Assembly: GCA_029863305.1 (NCBI GenBank)
Contig: JAOTVR010000003.1
Span: forward strand, 1-64,000
Origin: Gammaproteobacteria bacterium
GTDB taxonomy: Bacteria > Pseudomonadota > Gammaproteobacteria > Steroidobacterales > Woeseiaceae
Length of the DNA stretch: 64,000 nt
Direction: 5' to 3'
Shown: in pieces, positions 1-8,454 of the stretch
Numbering within the stretch: position 1 is the stretch's first letter
How the letters are laid out: every line of letters begins with the position of its first letter
Notes under the pieces: generated by a model
Told to the model about the DNA's origin: nothing
Database searches by the model: none
What the model saw: the letters and a program-made list of their open reading frames with translations, nothing else
Translations under genes and position numbers: made by a program

Positions 1-225
1 TTCAAACTTGCCTACGAGCACTCCGAGCGCCTGCAGCTGAATCTGAACCTGCGCTATCAGCGCTTCGAGGCACAGGACTGGGCACTCGATGGGGTCACGC
101 CCGCCGCGGTGCCGCTGCTGTTGTCACTAGGAGCGGAACCCTACGATGACGATGTGCTGATGGTCGGCATCGGCTTCCGCTACAAAGTCGGCGGCGGCGG
201 AGCCAGCGCCGGCGCCGAAGAATAA
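1..225 (+). CDS. C-terminal fragment of an outer-membrane beta-barrel protein, possibly MtrB/PioB-type (5' truncated by window)
   Basis: Open frame from base 1 to TAA at 223-225: FKLAYEHSERLQLNLNLRYQRFEAQDW...YDDDVLMVGIGFRYKVGGGG; alternating amphipathic beta-strand pattern with 'DDVLMVGIGFRYK' resembling the last strand of MtrB-like barrels. Confidence 0.45.
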   Translation, partial: FKLAYEHSERLQLNLNLRYQRFEAQDWALDGVTPAAVPLLLSLGAEPYDDDVLMVGIGFRYKVGGGGASAGAEE

Positions 226-230
226 TTGGG

Positions 231-263
231 GTCGAACCGAGCTTTCAGGAATCGCGGTTCGAC
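231..263. terminator. Candidate bidirectional terminator hairpin between convergent genes
   Basis: Perfect 9-bp inverted repeat GTCGAACCG (231-239) / CGGTTCGAC (255-263), extendable by G.T and two G-C pairs, between the stops at 225 (+) and 273 (-). Confidence 0.5.
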
Positions 264-272
264 TCCATTTCC

Positions 273-2702
273 TTACTCGTAACGCAGTGCCAATACCGGG
301 TTCGCTCGGGCAATGCGGAATGCGTGCCCCGCCACAGTCGTCCAGGCGAGCAGAACGGCGATCGCACCAGCCACAAGCAGAATAATTATCGGTGATTCGA
401 TCCGGTCCGCGAAAAAATCGAGGTAGAGATTAGACGCGAAGAACGCGGCGGGTAACGCGAGAGCCAGAGCCCACATCACTGGTTTCGAGAATTGCCAGAC
501 CAGCAGTTTTGCGATCTGTGTCGAGCTCGCTCCGAGTACCTTGCGCACACCGATTTCCTTGGTTCGCTGCGCGGCCATGAACGCCGCAAGGCCGAACAAA
601 CCTATGAGTGCCAGGGACAGCGCGACGAAAGCGAATCCGGCCAGCGCAATGTTCATGTACTTCAGAATCTTGTACACATCATCGAAAACTTCGTCGAGAA
701 ATCGTCCCTGCATAGGGTACTCGGGTATCACGCGCTTCCACACTTGCTCGATCTCGTCGACCGTATCGATGATATTTCCGTGCGTAATTCTGACTGAACC
801 CATGCGGAACGTCTCGGGCTGGTAGGTGTACATCCACGCCTTTTCCGCATTGAATAGCCCGACGATGTTCTGGGTTGGCACGACACCAACGATTACCATT
901 TCGCGAAGCGTATCTTCCTCGTCGAGGTCGTAGAAACGCTGGTTCAGTGCATCTTCCGGTCGGTCTATCCCGAGCCTCACGAGAGCCAGCTCATTGACCA
1001 GGACGTTGATGACCTCCGATTCCTCGGAGACGTACTCGTCGTTCGCGATATCCCGGCTCAGATTTCGGCCAGCCAGCAGCGGAATATCGTAAGTCTCGAG
1101 AAACTCGGGCGACATGCGTAGCAGCTGAATTTGGAATTTGCCCGCCTCGTCACCAGGGTTGCCAGCAACATTCGTCGTAGAGTTGGTTTGCTCATAAGGT
1201 ACTTGTGAGGAATACGCCACGCTGTCAACATTCGGTAAGGCTTCCAGTTCGTGCCGAAGCGTGTCCAGCTTCTCACTGATACCGTCGGTTTCGAGGCGGC
1301 CAAGACCGTATATCTCGGACCGGGGGAATTCGTAGCTACTCTCTTTTACCTTTTCGTTCTGCATGTAGACGATCGCCACAATCGCGAGCATGAACGCAGA
1401 GATGGCGAATTGCGCGCCGATCATGAAGGAACGGACCGTCGATCCCTTTTTGCCCTTGCGGGCCACTTCGCGCAATGCGTCAATCGGACTTGCCCTGGTT
1501 ATCAGCCAGGCGGGATACAACCCGGCGCAAAAGCCAACAAGCGCTGTGGTGGCGATCAGCCACGGCAATGTCCGCAGGTAATCCAGCGTCATGACCTTGC
1601 CTGCCGCATTATTGAACAGAGGAATGACAAGCTCGAGTGCCGCGACCGCAACCAGCATCGCGATCCCCGAAATAACCAGGCTCTCGATGAGAAATTGACT
1701 CAGGAGCTGTCTTTGGCCGGCACCCATCGTCTTGCGCATGCCAACTTCGCGACTTCTGCCAAGCGACTGCGCAGTCGCGAGATTCGTGTAATTAACGCAG
1801 GCGACAATAAGCACCAGAAAACTCAGGATGCCAATAACAGCAATTACAGGCATTCCAATCGTATCCCAGATAGCAACATTGGCGTGTTGCAGCGAGCTAA
1901 TCCAAAAAGCGGAAATGACTTCCCTCTTCTCCTCCGGCACCAGGCGCTCGTAAATTCCGTCCGCCTGCGCCTGCAGCCAGGCAGCGTCGAACTCGTCCGG
2001 CAGCAGCACATAGGTCATATTGCCCATCGACCAATTGTTCCACTCGCCGGCTTCATCGAAATCGCGTAGCCGGCTCAATGACTTGATCGGGCCGATTACA
2101 TCCATGGGTACGTCCATGACCGGCAAGGAGTTGAAGTGCGAATTCTGCGGCACGTCTTCAATGACCGCCGTGACGTGAAAGTCATGCTCATTATTCAGCG
2201 TGATGACCTCACCGATAACATCGGTGCCACCAAAGTACTTGATTGCCGCGGCTTCAGTAATGATCACACCCGAAGGATCGTCCAGCGCCGTCTCGTCGCC
2301 GTGGACATAGCTGAAATCGAAAATTTGCAGCAGATCCGGATCTGCAAATCGGATGGTCTGGTAGAAGCTGTCTGTTCCCATCGTGAGCAGGTATTCGAAA
2401 GCTATTGTCCTTGCTACCGCCTCCACGGCCGACAACTCCGACTTGAATATCGGGCCGACTGCCGTAAACGTCGTATTCATCTTTTCGATGCCGACATCCA
2501 GCTCTGGCGCCGCGTACGCACCGATGATGTACGTTCTGTCGCTCTTCTCGAAGAACACATCGTGGCTCTGCTCGTACTTGATAAGCAGCCCACCGAAAAC
2601 ATAAATCGTCATGCCTATAGCAAGACCGGCAATATTGATGAATGCGAACAGCTTGTTTTTCCGGAGATTTCGGACCGCGATTTTTACGTTGTTCCAAAAC
2701 AT
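273..2702 (-). CDS. ABC transporter permease, FtsX/MacB type with duplicated permease modules
   Basis: 809 aa; N-terminal 'NVKIAVRNLRKNKLFAFINIAGLAIGM', two FtsX-like blocks ('REVGMRKTMGAGQRQLLSQFLIES' and 'KEIGVRKVLGASSTQIAKLLVWQF'). Confidence 0.9.
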   Translation of the reverse strand: MFWNNVKIAVRNLRKNKLFAFINIAGLAIGMTIYVFGGLLIKYEQSHDVFFEKSDRTYIIGAYAAPELDVGIEKMNTTFTAVGPIFKSELSAVEAVARTIAFEYLLTMGTDSFYQTIRFADPDLLQIFDFSYVHGDETALDDPSGVIITEAAAIKYFGGTDVIGEVITLNNEHDFHVTAVIEDVPQNSHFNSLPVMDVPMDVIGPIKSLSRLRDFDEAGEWNNWSMGNMTYVLLPDEFDAAWLQAQADGIYERLVPEEKREVISAFWISSLQHANVAIWDTIGMPVIAVIGILSFLVLIVACVNYTNLATAQSLGRSREVGMRKTMGAGQRQLLSQFLIESLVISGIAMLVAVAALELVIPLFNNAAGKVMTLDYLRTLPWLIATTALVGFCAGLYPAWLITRASPIDALREVARKGKKGSTVRSFMIGAQFAISAFMLAIVAIVYMQNEKVKESSYEFPRSEIYGLGRLETDGISEKLDTLRHELEALPNVDSVAYSSQVPYEQTNSTTNVAGNPGDEAGKFQIQLLRMSPEFLETYDIPLLAGRNLSRDIANDEYVSEESEVINVLVNELALVRLGIDRPEDALNQRFYDLDEEDTLREMVIVGVVPTQNIVGLFNAEKAWMYTYQPETFRMGSVRITHGNIIDTVDEIEQVWKRVIPEYPMQGRFLDEVFDDVYKILKYMNIALAGFAFVALSLALIGLFGLAAFMAAQRTKEIGVRKVLGASSTQIAKLLVWQFSKPVMWALALALPAAFFASNLYLDFFADRIESPIIILLVAGAIAVLLAWTTVAGHAFRIARANPVLALRYE

Positions 2703-2735
2703 TGGACGTTCCGCCTTGATCTGGTTTCGTTATCG

Positions 2736-3440
2736 TTACGCAGCGCGTCTGTTGTCGGTAACGACGTGGCCGTCAAACAGGTTTACTGTGCGCCGCGCAT
2801 AATCCGAATGAGCAGCGGAATGCGTCACCATGACGATGGTCGTTCCTTCAGCGTTCAGTGAACGCAGCATTTCCATGACCTCCTGACCATGCGCTGAATC
2901 GAGGTTACCCGTCGGTTCGTCAGCCAGGATCAGCGGCTGGTTGCCGACCACCGCTCTCGCAACGGCGACACGCTGCTGTTGGCCACCTGATAATTGTCCG
3001 GGCATATGCCTGGCGCGATGCGCGATACCCATGCGATCCATCGCTCCGGCCACGCGCTTCCTGCGCTCGGCTGATGGCATATCGTGATACAAGAGCGCCA
3101 GCTCGATATTTTCGGCAACATTGAGTTCATCAATCAGATTGAAGCTTTGAAAGATGAAACCGATGTTCTTCTTGCGTATCGCGCTGCGCTGCGCTTCGGA
3201 ATATTTCGCAACGTTCTCGTCGAAGAAGAAGTAGTCGCCGTCAGTCGGGTTATCGAGCAACCCGGCAATGTTGAGCAATGTCGATTTGCCGCAACCCGAC
3301 GGGCCCATGACCGCGACAAAGTCACCCTGATCGATTTCGACGTTCACGCCATTGAGTGCGACCGTCTCTACCTCGTCCGTCCGGTATACCTTAAATAGAT
3401 TGTGCAATCTGAGCATTCTGGAACCCCCAATCTCAATCAA
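2736..3440 (-). CDS. ABC transporter ATP-binding protein (MacB/LolD type)
   Basis: Walker [10 protein letters not shown], signature [14 protein letters not shown], Walker [13 protein letters not shown]. Confidence 0.95.
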   Translation of the reverse strand: MIEIGGSRMLRLHNLFKVYRTDEVETVALNGVNVEIDQGDFVAVMGPSGCGKSTLLNIAGLLDNPTDGDYFFFDENVAKYSEAQRSAIRKKNIGFIFQSFNLIDELNVAENIELALLYHDMPSAERRKRVAGAMDRMGIAHRARHMPGQLSGGQQQRVAVARAVVGNQPLILADEPTGNLDSAHGQEVMEMLRSLNAEGTTIVMVTHSAAHSDYARRTVNLFDGHVVTDNRRAA

Positions 3441-4746
3441 GCGTTAATCGATCCATGCCGACGTAGTTCGTGTACGGCGATGTAATAACTTGCTCACCAG
3501 GCTCGAGCCCGTCGAGAACTTCAATAAAATCCGTATTGCGGCGCCCGAGACGGACCGGGCGCTTCACGGCCTCGGTGCCATCTGCGGAGACAACAAACAA
3601 CCAGTTGCCGCCGGTCTCCTGATAGAACGAACCATTCGGTATCAGTAAGGCATCAGAGTTATCACCGAGCGTCAATTTGAGTTGTAGCGTCTGTCCGCGC
3701 CGCAAACCGACGGGTTCCTCATCAAAGACCATGTCGACCTCGAACTGGCCGTTGTTCACCTGTGGATAAATCTTTGACACCCGCAGGTCGTAGCTTCGGC
3801 TGCCGTGATCGGCCGTCGCGAACTGCTGCAGATCGACCCGGCCGAGATAGAATTCGTCGATCTGAACGTTCAGCTTGTATCCGTCCGGGTCGTCGATTTG
3901 ACCAAGACGGCCACCACGGACGATCGACTGACCGACCTCGATATTGAATCCGGACAGCTTGCCGTGTACTGGCGCCCGAACATTGAGGTCATCGAGATTC
4001 TTGCGTGCAAATCCGAGGCTGGCCTGCAATTGAGTCCCTGCTTCGCGTAACTGGCTCAACTGCTGCGTCTGCATGCGAGCGTCTGTTGCCTGGCTTTCCA
4101 CTGTTACTTCGCGCCGCCTGGTGTAGTAAGTCAGCTCGTCCTGTAACTCATCAACCGTGGACTGGGGTACGAGCTCCTTGGCGGCCAGTTCGCGTTGCCT
4201 CGCGATACTGCGATTCAGCCGAACCATCTGATAATCGATTTCGACCAGATTGCGTTTGTGCGACAGGCGATTCTGCTCGAGCTGCAGCTCAATCGTGCGC
4301 ATATTGTTGAGCTGCTCGGTCACGGCTGCCTCACGCCCCAGAACTTCAAGTTGCAGATTGGTATTCGACAACAGAGCGATCGGATCGCCGGCCTCGACGA
4401 GCGTGCCGTCCTCGACCAGCACCTGCTCGACACGGCCACCTTCGATGGCGTCGAGATATACGGTGCTGCGTGGCACGAGACGGCCACGTAGCGGAATGAA
4501 ATCCTCAAAGGTGCCAACGGTCACCGGAGAGACGAATACCCGCTGTGCGTTGACACTGAGGCTGCGGCCGCCAAGCAGCATTCCGACCAGCCACCAGGTA
4601 AACAGGATCGCGATGCCTCCGGCCAGGCCATATCCGACCATGCGGCTGCGCGACGTCTTCTTCTCGACAATCCGATCCATGCTCTGGCCGGAAATGTTGA
4701 CGCTCGGGTTTTCGTGATCGTCTGCGATTCGGCTGATGTTGCTCAC
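3433..4746 (-). CDS. Periplasmic adaptor (HlyD/MacA-type membrane fusion protein)
   Basis: N-terminal TM, 'VEQVLVEDGTLVEAGDPIALLSN' lipoyl-like half motif, coiled coil, 'LNVRAPVHGKLSGFNIEVGQSI'. Confidence 0.9.
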   Translation of the reverse strand: MSNISRIADDHENPSVNISGQSMDRIVEKKTSRSRMVGYGLAGGIAILFTWWLVGMLLGGRSLSVNAQRVFVSPVTVGTFEDFIPLRGRLVPRSTVYLDAIEGGRVEQVLVEDGTLVEAGDPIALLSNTNLQLEVLGREAAVTEQLNNMRTIELQLEQNRLSHKRNLVEIDYQMVRLNRSIARQRELAAKELVPQSTVDELQDELTYYTRRREVTVESQATDARMQTQQLSQLREAGTQLQASLGFARKNLDDLNVRAPVHGKLSGFNIEVGQSIVRGGRLGQIDDPDGYKLNVQIDEFYLGRVDLQQFATADHGSRSYDLRVSKIYPQVNNGQFEVDMVFDEEPVGLRRGQTLQLKLTLGDNSDALLIPNGSFYQETGGNWLFVVSADGTEAVKRPVRLGRRNTDFIEVLDGLEPGEQVITSPYTNYVGMDRLTLD

Positions 4747-4796
4747 GCGGCTCTCGTTCTCGGTATCGCCGGACAGGCGATCTCACCAGTATGAAT

Positions 4797-4813
4797 AGCA
4801 AAGAGCGTGCCAA
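4797..4813 (-). promoter_or_regulatory. Sigma-54 (-24/-12) promoter for the adaptor/ABC operon
   Basis: Minus strand reads TTGGCACGCTCTTTGCT, matching TGGCAC-N5-TTGC(A/T) with the GG-to-GC spacing of the consensus; predicted TSS ~4787, about 40 nt upstream of the start at 4746. Confidence 0.8.
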
Positions 4814-4896
4814 GTTGAGAAGTGTTTGATTTTTAAGAAAAAGTAAAGGAATCGAATAGAATGGACGTGGCAAAGCCAGGAAAATCCATCCAATAC

Positions 4897-4912
4897 TGTA
4901 CGAAACCGGACA
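4897..4912. promoter_or_regulatory. Palindromic operator, copy 1 (TGTNCG-N4-CGNACA)
   Basis: TGTACGAAACCGGACA; second copy of the same pattern 21 bp away. Confidence 0.65.
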
Positions 4913-4917
4913 CCTAC

Positions 4918-4933
4918 TGTACGATTTCGAACA
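4918..4933. promoter_or_regulatory. Palindromic operator, copy 2 (TGTNCG-N4-CGNACA)
   Basis: TGTACGATTTCGAACA, within CTGTACGATTTCGAACAG; 21 bp centre to centre from copy 1. Confidence 0.65.
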
Positions 4934-4950
4934 GTCGTGAGAGCCAACAT

Positions 4951-6330
4951 TTGACTGATTCGGCCAAAATCCTGATCGTCGACGATGACGAGGACATCCT
5001 GACAGCGGGACGTTTGCTGCTGCGACGCAGCTTCGGTGACGTGATCACCTGCCGTCGGCCGGAAGAAGTCCCTGATCTTCTAGAGCAGCATGCTTTTGAT
5101 GCCGTAATGCTCGACATGAACTTCGGGCCGGGCGAATCGTCTGGCAAACAAGGACTTGAATGGCTCGAACGTATTCTGCTGATCGACCCGCAAATGGTCG
5201 TCGTCATGATCACGGCTCACGGCAGCGTGGACACCGTGGTCGAGGCGATGAAACGTGGGGCGACCGACTTCGTGGCCAAGCCCTGGCAAAACGAAAAGGT
5301 CGTTGCGACGATTTCCGCCGCGGTCGAGTTGCATCGCAGCCGCATCGAAACCCACTCCTTGCGCAGGGCAAATCGCGCGCTGCGAGAAGCCACGTCCGGA
5401 GCTGACACGGCGATCGTCGGTACATCAGTACCAATGCGCGAGGTTCTTTCCATCGTCGAGCGCACTGCCCCAACCGACGCAAACATCCTCATTCTTGGTG
5501 AGAATGGTACGGGCAAGGAATTGATTGCCCGCGAAGTGCATCGACGATCGTCGAGATCGCATCAGGTGTTTCTTACTGTCGACATGGGATCAATCAGCGA
5601 ATCTCTGTTCGAATCGGAGCTGTTCGGGCATCGAAAAGGTGCCTTTACCGGAGCGGATGACGACCGCCTCGGACGATTTCAGGCCGCCGATGGTGGCACC
5701 TTGTTTCTTGATGAGATCGGCAATCTGCAGCCGCATCTGCAAATCAAACTCCTGCGGGCTCTCGAACAGCGTCGGGTGACCCCGGTTGGCTCCGACAAGG
5801 CGCAGGAATTCAATGTACGCGTGATTGCGGCGACTAACGTACCTGCTGAAGCGCTTCGGGATGAGCGACGGTTTCGTCCCGACCTGCTGTTTCGATTGAA
5901 CACGGTGGAGATTACCGTGCCGCCGCTGCGGGAACGGCGCGACGATATCCTGCCGATTGCCAGTCACTACAGCCGGATCTACTCTCGAAAATACGATAAG
6001 GCCGCCAGGTCTTTTTCCTCTGCTGCTGAAAAAGCGATGCTCGAATACGATTGGCCGGGCAACGTACGCGCGTTGCGGCATTCGGTTGAGAGAGCCGTCA
6101 TACTCGCTGCCGGCCCTGTGCTCGAGGTCGACGATCTACAGCTCAGACCAGGCGTGACAGTGGCCGAATCGTCGGCTCCCGAGCCGGTTGCGCTGAGTCT
6201 CGAACAGGTGGAAAGGCAGACAATAGAATCCGTATTGCAAAAGCACGGCTTCAATATCTCACACGCTGCAAAAGAACTCGGCCTGACCAGGGCGTCTCTG
6301 TACCGGCGTATGGAAAAGCATGGTCTATAG
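4951..6330 (+). CDS. Sigma-54-dependent response regulator (REC-AAA+-Fis HTH), NtrC/AtoC type; likely TTG start
   Basis: REC 'ILIVDDDEDIL...MLDMNF', AAA+ 'GENGTGKELIAREVH', GAFTGA loop 'HRKGAFTGADDDRLGRF', C-terminal Fis HTH. Upstream ATG at 4861 would place operators inside the ORF; TTG at 4951 begins just before the REC domain. Confidence 0.9.
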   Translation: MTDSAKILIVDDDEDILTAGRLLLRRSFGDVITCRRPEEVPDLLEQHAFDAVMLDMNFGPGESSGKQGLEWLERILLIDPQMVVVMITAHGSVDTVVEAMKRGATDFVAKPWQNEKVVATISAAVELHRSRIETHSLRRANRALREATSGADTAIVGTSVPMREVLSIVERTAPTDANILILGENGTGKELIAREVHRRSSRSHQVFLTVDMGSISESLFESELFGHRKGAFTGADDDRLGRFQAADGGTLFLDEIGNLQPHLQIKLLRALEQRRVTPVGSDKAQEFNVRVIAATNVPAEALRDERRFRPDLLFRLNTVEITVPPLRERRDDILPIASHYSRIYSRKYDKAARSFSSAAEKAMLEYDWPGNVRALRHSVERAVILAAGPVLEVDDLQLRPGVTVAESSAPEPVALSLEQVERQTIESVLQKHGFNISHAAKELGLTRASLYRRMEKHGL

Positions 6331-7672
6331 ACGCTTCGCTGTCGTCCTGGCAATTCGACTCGTCGTCGTCGGGCTTGCCATTGCAGCGGTTGTTTGGCTG
6401 TTACTGCAGCCTGGCCATCACGGCGCAACCGTCCTTGCTGTCGGCATCCTGGTCATATTTGCAACGGAACTCTGGTGGTTCATCAGCAGAACGAACCGGG
6501 AGGTTGTACGCTTTCTGGATGCCGCGCGTTACGCGGACTACTCACAGCGATTCAGCCTGGAGGGTATTGGTGCCGGCTTCGGCGAGCTCGGCGAAACGTT
6601 CACGGACATCCTGGACAGGATGTACGAGCAGCGCGCTGACCAGGAAGTTGAGCTGCGCCAATTGCGCGCCCTCATCGACCACATTCCGGTCCCTCTTCTG
6701 ACGGTCCACACCGACAAGTCGATCACACTGCAGAACAACGCCTCAAGACGCCTGTTCGGCGCGTCTCACATTACACGGCTAAGTGACCTCCGGCAGTTTG
6801 GCAGCGGCTTTCATGACGCGGTCGCGGAGGCTGTGCCTGGCAACAGGGAACTCGTGACGTTCTCCGTGGATGACGTCGAGTATCGGTTGACGCTTGCGAC
6901 GACAGAAAATATTGTGGCCGGCGATAGTAGTCGACTGGTTTCGCTGCAGGATATACAGAGCGAGCTTGACATCACGCAGGCACAGGCATGGCAAGACCTC
7001 GTGCGCGTGCTGACTCACGAAATCATGAATTCGATCACTCCGGTGACATCGCTGGCGAAGACTGCGGCCCACGTCATTGATGACGTAATCGACAAGGCCG
7101 GGCCCGACTCTTCAATGTCTGCTGATCTGGACGACTTGCGCGATGCTGTGTACACCGTCGCACGTCGATCCGACAGCCTGATGCAATTCGTGCACAGCTA
7201 TCGGCAGCTGACCCGGCTCGCGCCGCCCGAGAAAAAACGTGTCAACCTTGCGGACTTGTTCGCGTCTGTTACCCGGCTTGCCGAAGCAGAGTGGCCCGGC
7301 AGTGAGTCGATTCTGTCAAAGCAGGTGGAGCCGGCAGAGCTCGATGTTTACGCAGACAGGGACCTGTTAGAGCCGGTTTTGCTGAATCTGCTGCGCAACG
7401 CCTTGCAGGCTACGGCAGAACAGGAACCAGCGAAAATAGACCTTCGCGGCCATCTGAATCGGCGCGGCAACGTCGTTATCGACCTATGCGACAACGGTCC
7501 GGGTGTACCGGAAGACATTGCGAGGCAGATCTTCGTGCCTTTCTTTACAACGAAGGACCAGGGGTCCGGCGTTGGTCTGGCCCTTGCGCGACAAGTCATG
7601 ACCGCGCACGGAGGTTTCATACGGGTTGGTCAGAATGAGGGTGGGGGCGCCAGATTCACCCTCACGTTTTAA
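6320..7672 (+). CDS. Sensor histidine kinase, NtrY-like
   Basis: Two N-terminal TM segments, PAS-like region, H-box 'RVLTHEIMNSITPVTSLAKT', N box 'LLRNALQAT', G boxes 'DNGPGVPEDIARQIFVPFFTTKDQGSGVGLAL'. Confidence 0.93.
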   Translation: MVYRRFAVVLAIRLVVVGLAIAAVVWLLLQPGHHGATVLAVGILVIFATELWWFISRTNREVVRFLDAARYADYSQRFSLEGIGAGFGELGETFTDILDRMYEQRADQEVELRQLRALIDHIPVPLLTVHTDKSITLQNNASRRLFGASHITRLSDLRQFGSGFHDAVAEAVPGNRELVTFSVDDVEYRLTLATTENIVAGDSSRLVSLQDIQSELDITQAQAWQDLVRVLTHEIMNSITPVTSLAKTAAHVIDDVIDKAGPDSSMSADLDDLRDAVYTVARRSDSLMQFVHSYRQLTRLAPPEKKRVNLADLFASVTRLAEAEWPGSESILSKQVEPAELDVYADRDLLEPVLLNLLRNALQATAEQEPAKIDLRGHLNRRGNVVIDLCDNGPGVPEDIARQIFVPFFTTKDQGSGVGLALARQVMTAHGGFIRVGQNEGGGARFTLTF

Positions 7673-7692
7673 TCGGGACCGGTCGGCGATTC

Positions 7693-8454
7693 TCAGTAGG
7701 CGACGGAGAATCTCTGTCGCACGTGCGCCGCGTTTTCAGCCTCGTCGATCAGCGCAACCGCGAAGTCGGCCCTCGAAATCCTGCTCTTGCCACGCGCGTC
7801 CTCGAGTAAAGCGTCGCCGCCAATGCGGAAAACACCGCTACGCTCCCCATTGGTGAAGTTCTTCGCCGGTGTCGCATAACTCCACTTCACATCACTGACC
7901 GTGCGCAAATAGTCGAGCGCCAGAACCTGGCCCTGAATCTCGAGTTCCAGGCTCTTCGGGACAAATATTTTTGGTATTTTATCCGCCCAGAGAACGCCGG
8001 GCTCGACCTCGAGCGTACCTGAACCGCCGACGTGAATCAGGCGCGGCGCATCGTCGCCGATTTCGCGCAGGACGTTGACCACTTTTTCCACAGCAATCCG
8101 CTGAATGGCGTTCTCCGGCTTTTTCGATTTGCCGATGATGCCGCGGACCGAGATGACAATGACATCCTGGCCGACGGCCAGGTCTGCGATACTTTCAGCA
8201 TCGAGCAGATCCCCCGCAACCACCGACAGGTGTGGGTGTCGCCGCTGAATCCGTGACGGATCGCGCGACACCGCCGTGACGAAATGCCCGCGCTGCAGCG
8301 CTTCGTCGACAACGTGCGTTCCGACTTTACCTGTCGCACCGTAGACGAGAATTTTGAGCTCGTCTGCCTGCTCACCCTCGGCACTGGCCGCTGTCATTGC
8401 GGCGAATAATACGGCAGCGAACAGAAATACCCGAGATACCGTTGTCTTGATCAA
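7693..8454 (-). CDS. NAD(P)-binding atypical SDR-like protein with predicted signal peptide
   Basis: N-terminal hydrophobic 'VFLFAAVLFAAMTAASAEG', then Rossmann 'KILVYGATGKVGTHVVDEALQRGH'. Confidence 0.8.
   Translation of the reverse strand: MIKTTVSRVFLFAAVLFAAMTAASAEGEQADELKILVYGATGKVGTHVVDEALQRGHFVTAVSRDPSRIQRRHPHLSVVAGDLLDAESIADLAVGQDVIVISVRGIIGKSKKPENAIQRIAVEKVVNVLREIGDDAPRLIHVGGSGTLEVEPGVLWADKIPKIFVPKSLELEIQGQVLALDYLRTVSDVKWSYATPAKNFTNGERSGVFRIGGDALLEDARGKSRISRADFAVALIDEAENAAHVRQRFSVAY

Noticed and set aside
1251-2069. 272-aa plus-strand ORF opposite the ABC permease
   Set aside because: Low-complexity Arg/Gln/His-rich translation with no recognisable motifs; shadow ORF of a clearly coding minus-strand gene.
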